Shown one piece after another: positions 12,979 to 13,290 of a stretch of DNA of 13,290 nucleotides. The stretch spans positions 1 through 13,290 of the forward strand of contig JBKPCR010000073.1 in the NCBI GenBank assembly GCA_046727435.1. The letters are read 5' to 3'. Both the position numbers and the translations under genes were made by a program. Every line of letters begins with the position of its first letter. The first letter of the stretch is position 1. This DNA is from CAVPRW01 sp046727435 [NCBI: bacterium] (GTDB lineage: Bacteria; Tectomicrobia; Entotheonellia; J063). Below the pieces are notes generated by a model. That model was given only the letters and a program-made list of their open reading frames with translations, had not been told where the DNA came from and ran no database searches.

Positions 12979-13290
12979 ATGCCCTCACGCTCGTCCACCG
13001 GTGAGTGCTGGTGCATATGCCAGGCAGCCCACGGGGTGCATTTCCGATTCGCCGCCTTACGGGCCTTGTCGATACGCGGCGCACGGCGGCGCCCCCTGGT
13101 GCTCGTCGTCGAAGACCTGCACTGGATCGACACCAGCAGTGAAGAGTTTCTCGACGCTCTGCTGGACGCGGTCGCGGGCGTCCCACTACTGCTCCTAGTG
13201 ACCTACCGGATCGGCTACACCCCGCCGTTTAGGAGCCGCAGCTTTTACACCACGCTAACGCTCCGAAGCTTCTCCGACGCCGAGACACTG
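12979..13290 (+). CDS. Partial predicted AAA/STAND-type ATPase (Walker B region), truncated at its 5' side and cut by the window end
   Basis: The frame is open from 12784 with an ATG at 12979 and has no stop before the window ends. From about 13042 the translation reads RFAALRALSIRGARRRPL, then LVLVVEDLHWID (Walker B, Asp-Leu-His-Trp-Ile-Asp), TSSEEFLDALLD, VPLLLLVTYRIGY and LRSFSDAETL. This is the core of the large predicted ATPases that couple an AAA domain to TPR repeats, often behind an adenylate-cyclase domain. The P-loop (Walker A) and the sequence between P-loop and Walker B should lie upstream, but the 20-80 codons before 13042 do not match. The 5' part therefore appears lost or replaced. 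Whether the 3' part is intact cannot be seen. It is the same protein family as the TPR piece at 7595-8063, on the same strand. Confidence 0.6.
   Translation, partial: MPSRSSTGECWCICQAAHGVHFRFAALRALSIRGARRRPLVLVVEDLHWIDTSSEEFLDALLDAVAGVPLLLLVTYRIGYTPPFRSRSFYTTLTLRSFSDAETL

Noticed and set aside
12494-13186. Minus-strand open frame of 230 codons
   Set aside because: Arg-rich, no motif, and antisense to the Walker B region of the ATPase fragment.
1-13290. CRISPR arrays, tRNA or rRNA genes, and phage-defence or toxin-antitoxin modules
   Set aside because: No regularly spaced direct repeats, no clear tRNA cloverleaf or rRNA conserved segments, and no recognisable defence proteins were seen on either strand.

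Overview
The window is visibly GC-rich bacterial DNA, apart from one AT-rich island near 12161-12226. The protein families suggest an uncultured soil or sponge-associated lineage of the Tectomicrobia/Entotheonella, Rokubacteria/Methylomirabilota or deltaproteobacterial type. These families are paired amidohydrolase-2 enzymes, hydantoinase with a PanE-like reductase, and predicted ATPase-TPR proteins that usually follow adenylate-cyclase domains. This placement is inference from gene content, because the window holds no rRNA or other marker gene.

Left part (11-3417, minus strand): a three-gene catabolic-looking operon. In transcription order it has amidohydrolase A (3417-2251), its paralogue amidohydrolase B (2077-947) and a divergent CitE/HpcH-type lyase-like protein (934-11). 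A keeps the usual SDYPH-type active-site motif. B has TNFPQ in its place, so B may be catalytically altered or a partner of A. A GC-rich hairpin lies between A and B.

Middle part (3693-7168, plus strand): a divergent SAM-methyltransferase-like protein comes first, then a consensus -10 box and a leader made of palindromic heptanucleotide repeats. A PanE/ApbA-type NADPH reductase and a complete D-hydantoinase/dihydropyrimidinase follow. The reductase and hydantoinase are probably co-transcribed. With the minus-strand operon they suggest uptake and breakdown of cyclic amides, hydantoin-like compounds or other ring substrates, though the substrate cannot be read from the sequence. Three GC-rich hairpins (2139-2160, 5699-5719, 7188-7208) sit in gaps between genes or after them and look like a dispersed REP-like family.

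Remnant zone (about 7210-8482, plus strand): a small ORF appears to be a chimera, with a methyltransferase-like N-terminal piece joined to the C-terminal TPR piece of a large predicted ATPase. The 3' end of an IS66-type transposase follows it.

Right part: a 1191-residue membrane hybrid histidine kinase (12103-8528, minus) has dCache, HAMP, GAF, PAS, HisKA, HATPase and two receiver domains. Its upstream region is the AT-rich island, followed by a perfect 12-bp inverted repeat (12272-12301). From about 12302 to 12978 no gene is convincing. The window ends inside another piece of a predicted ATPase (Walker B region, about 13042 onward), which lacks its P-loop part upstream. Recombination debris of the ATPase family therefore lies on both sides of the kinase.
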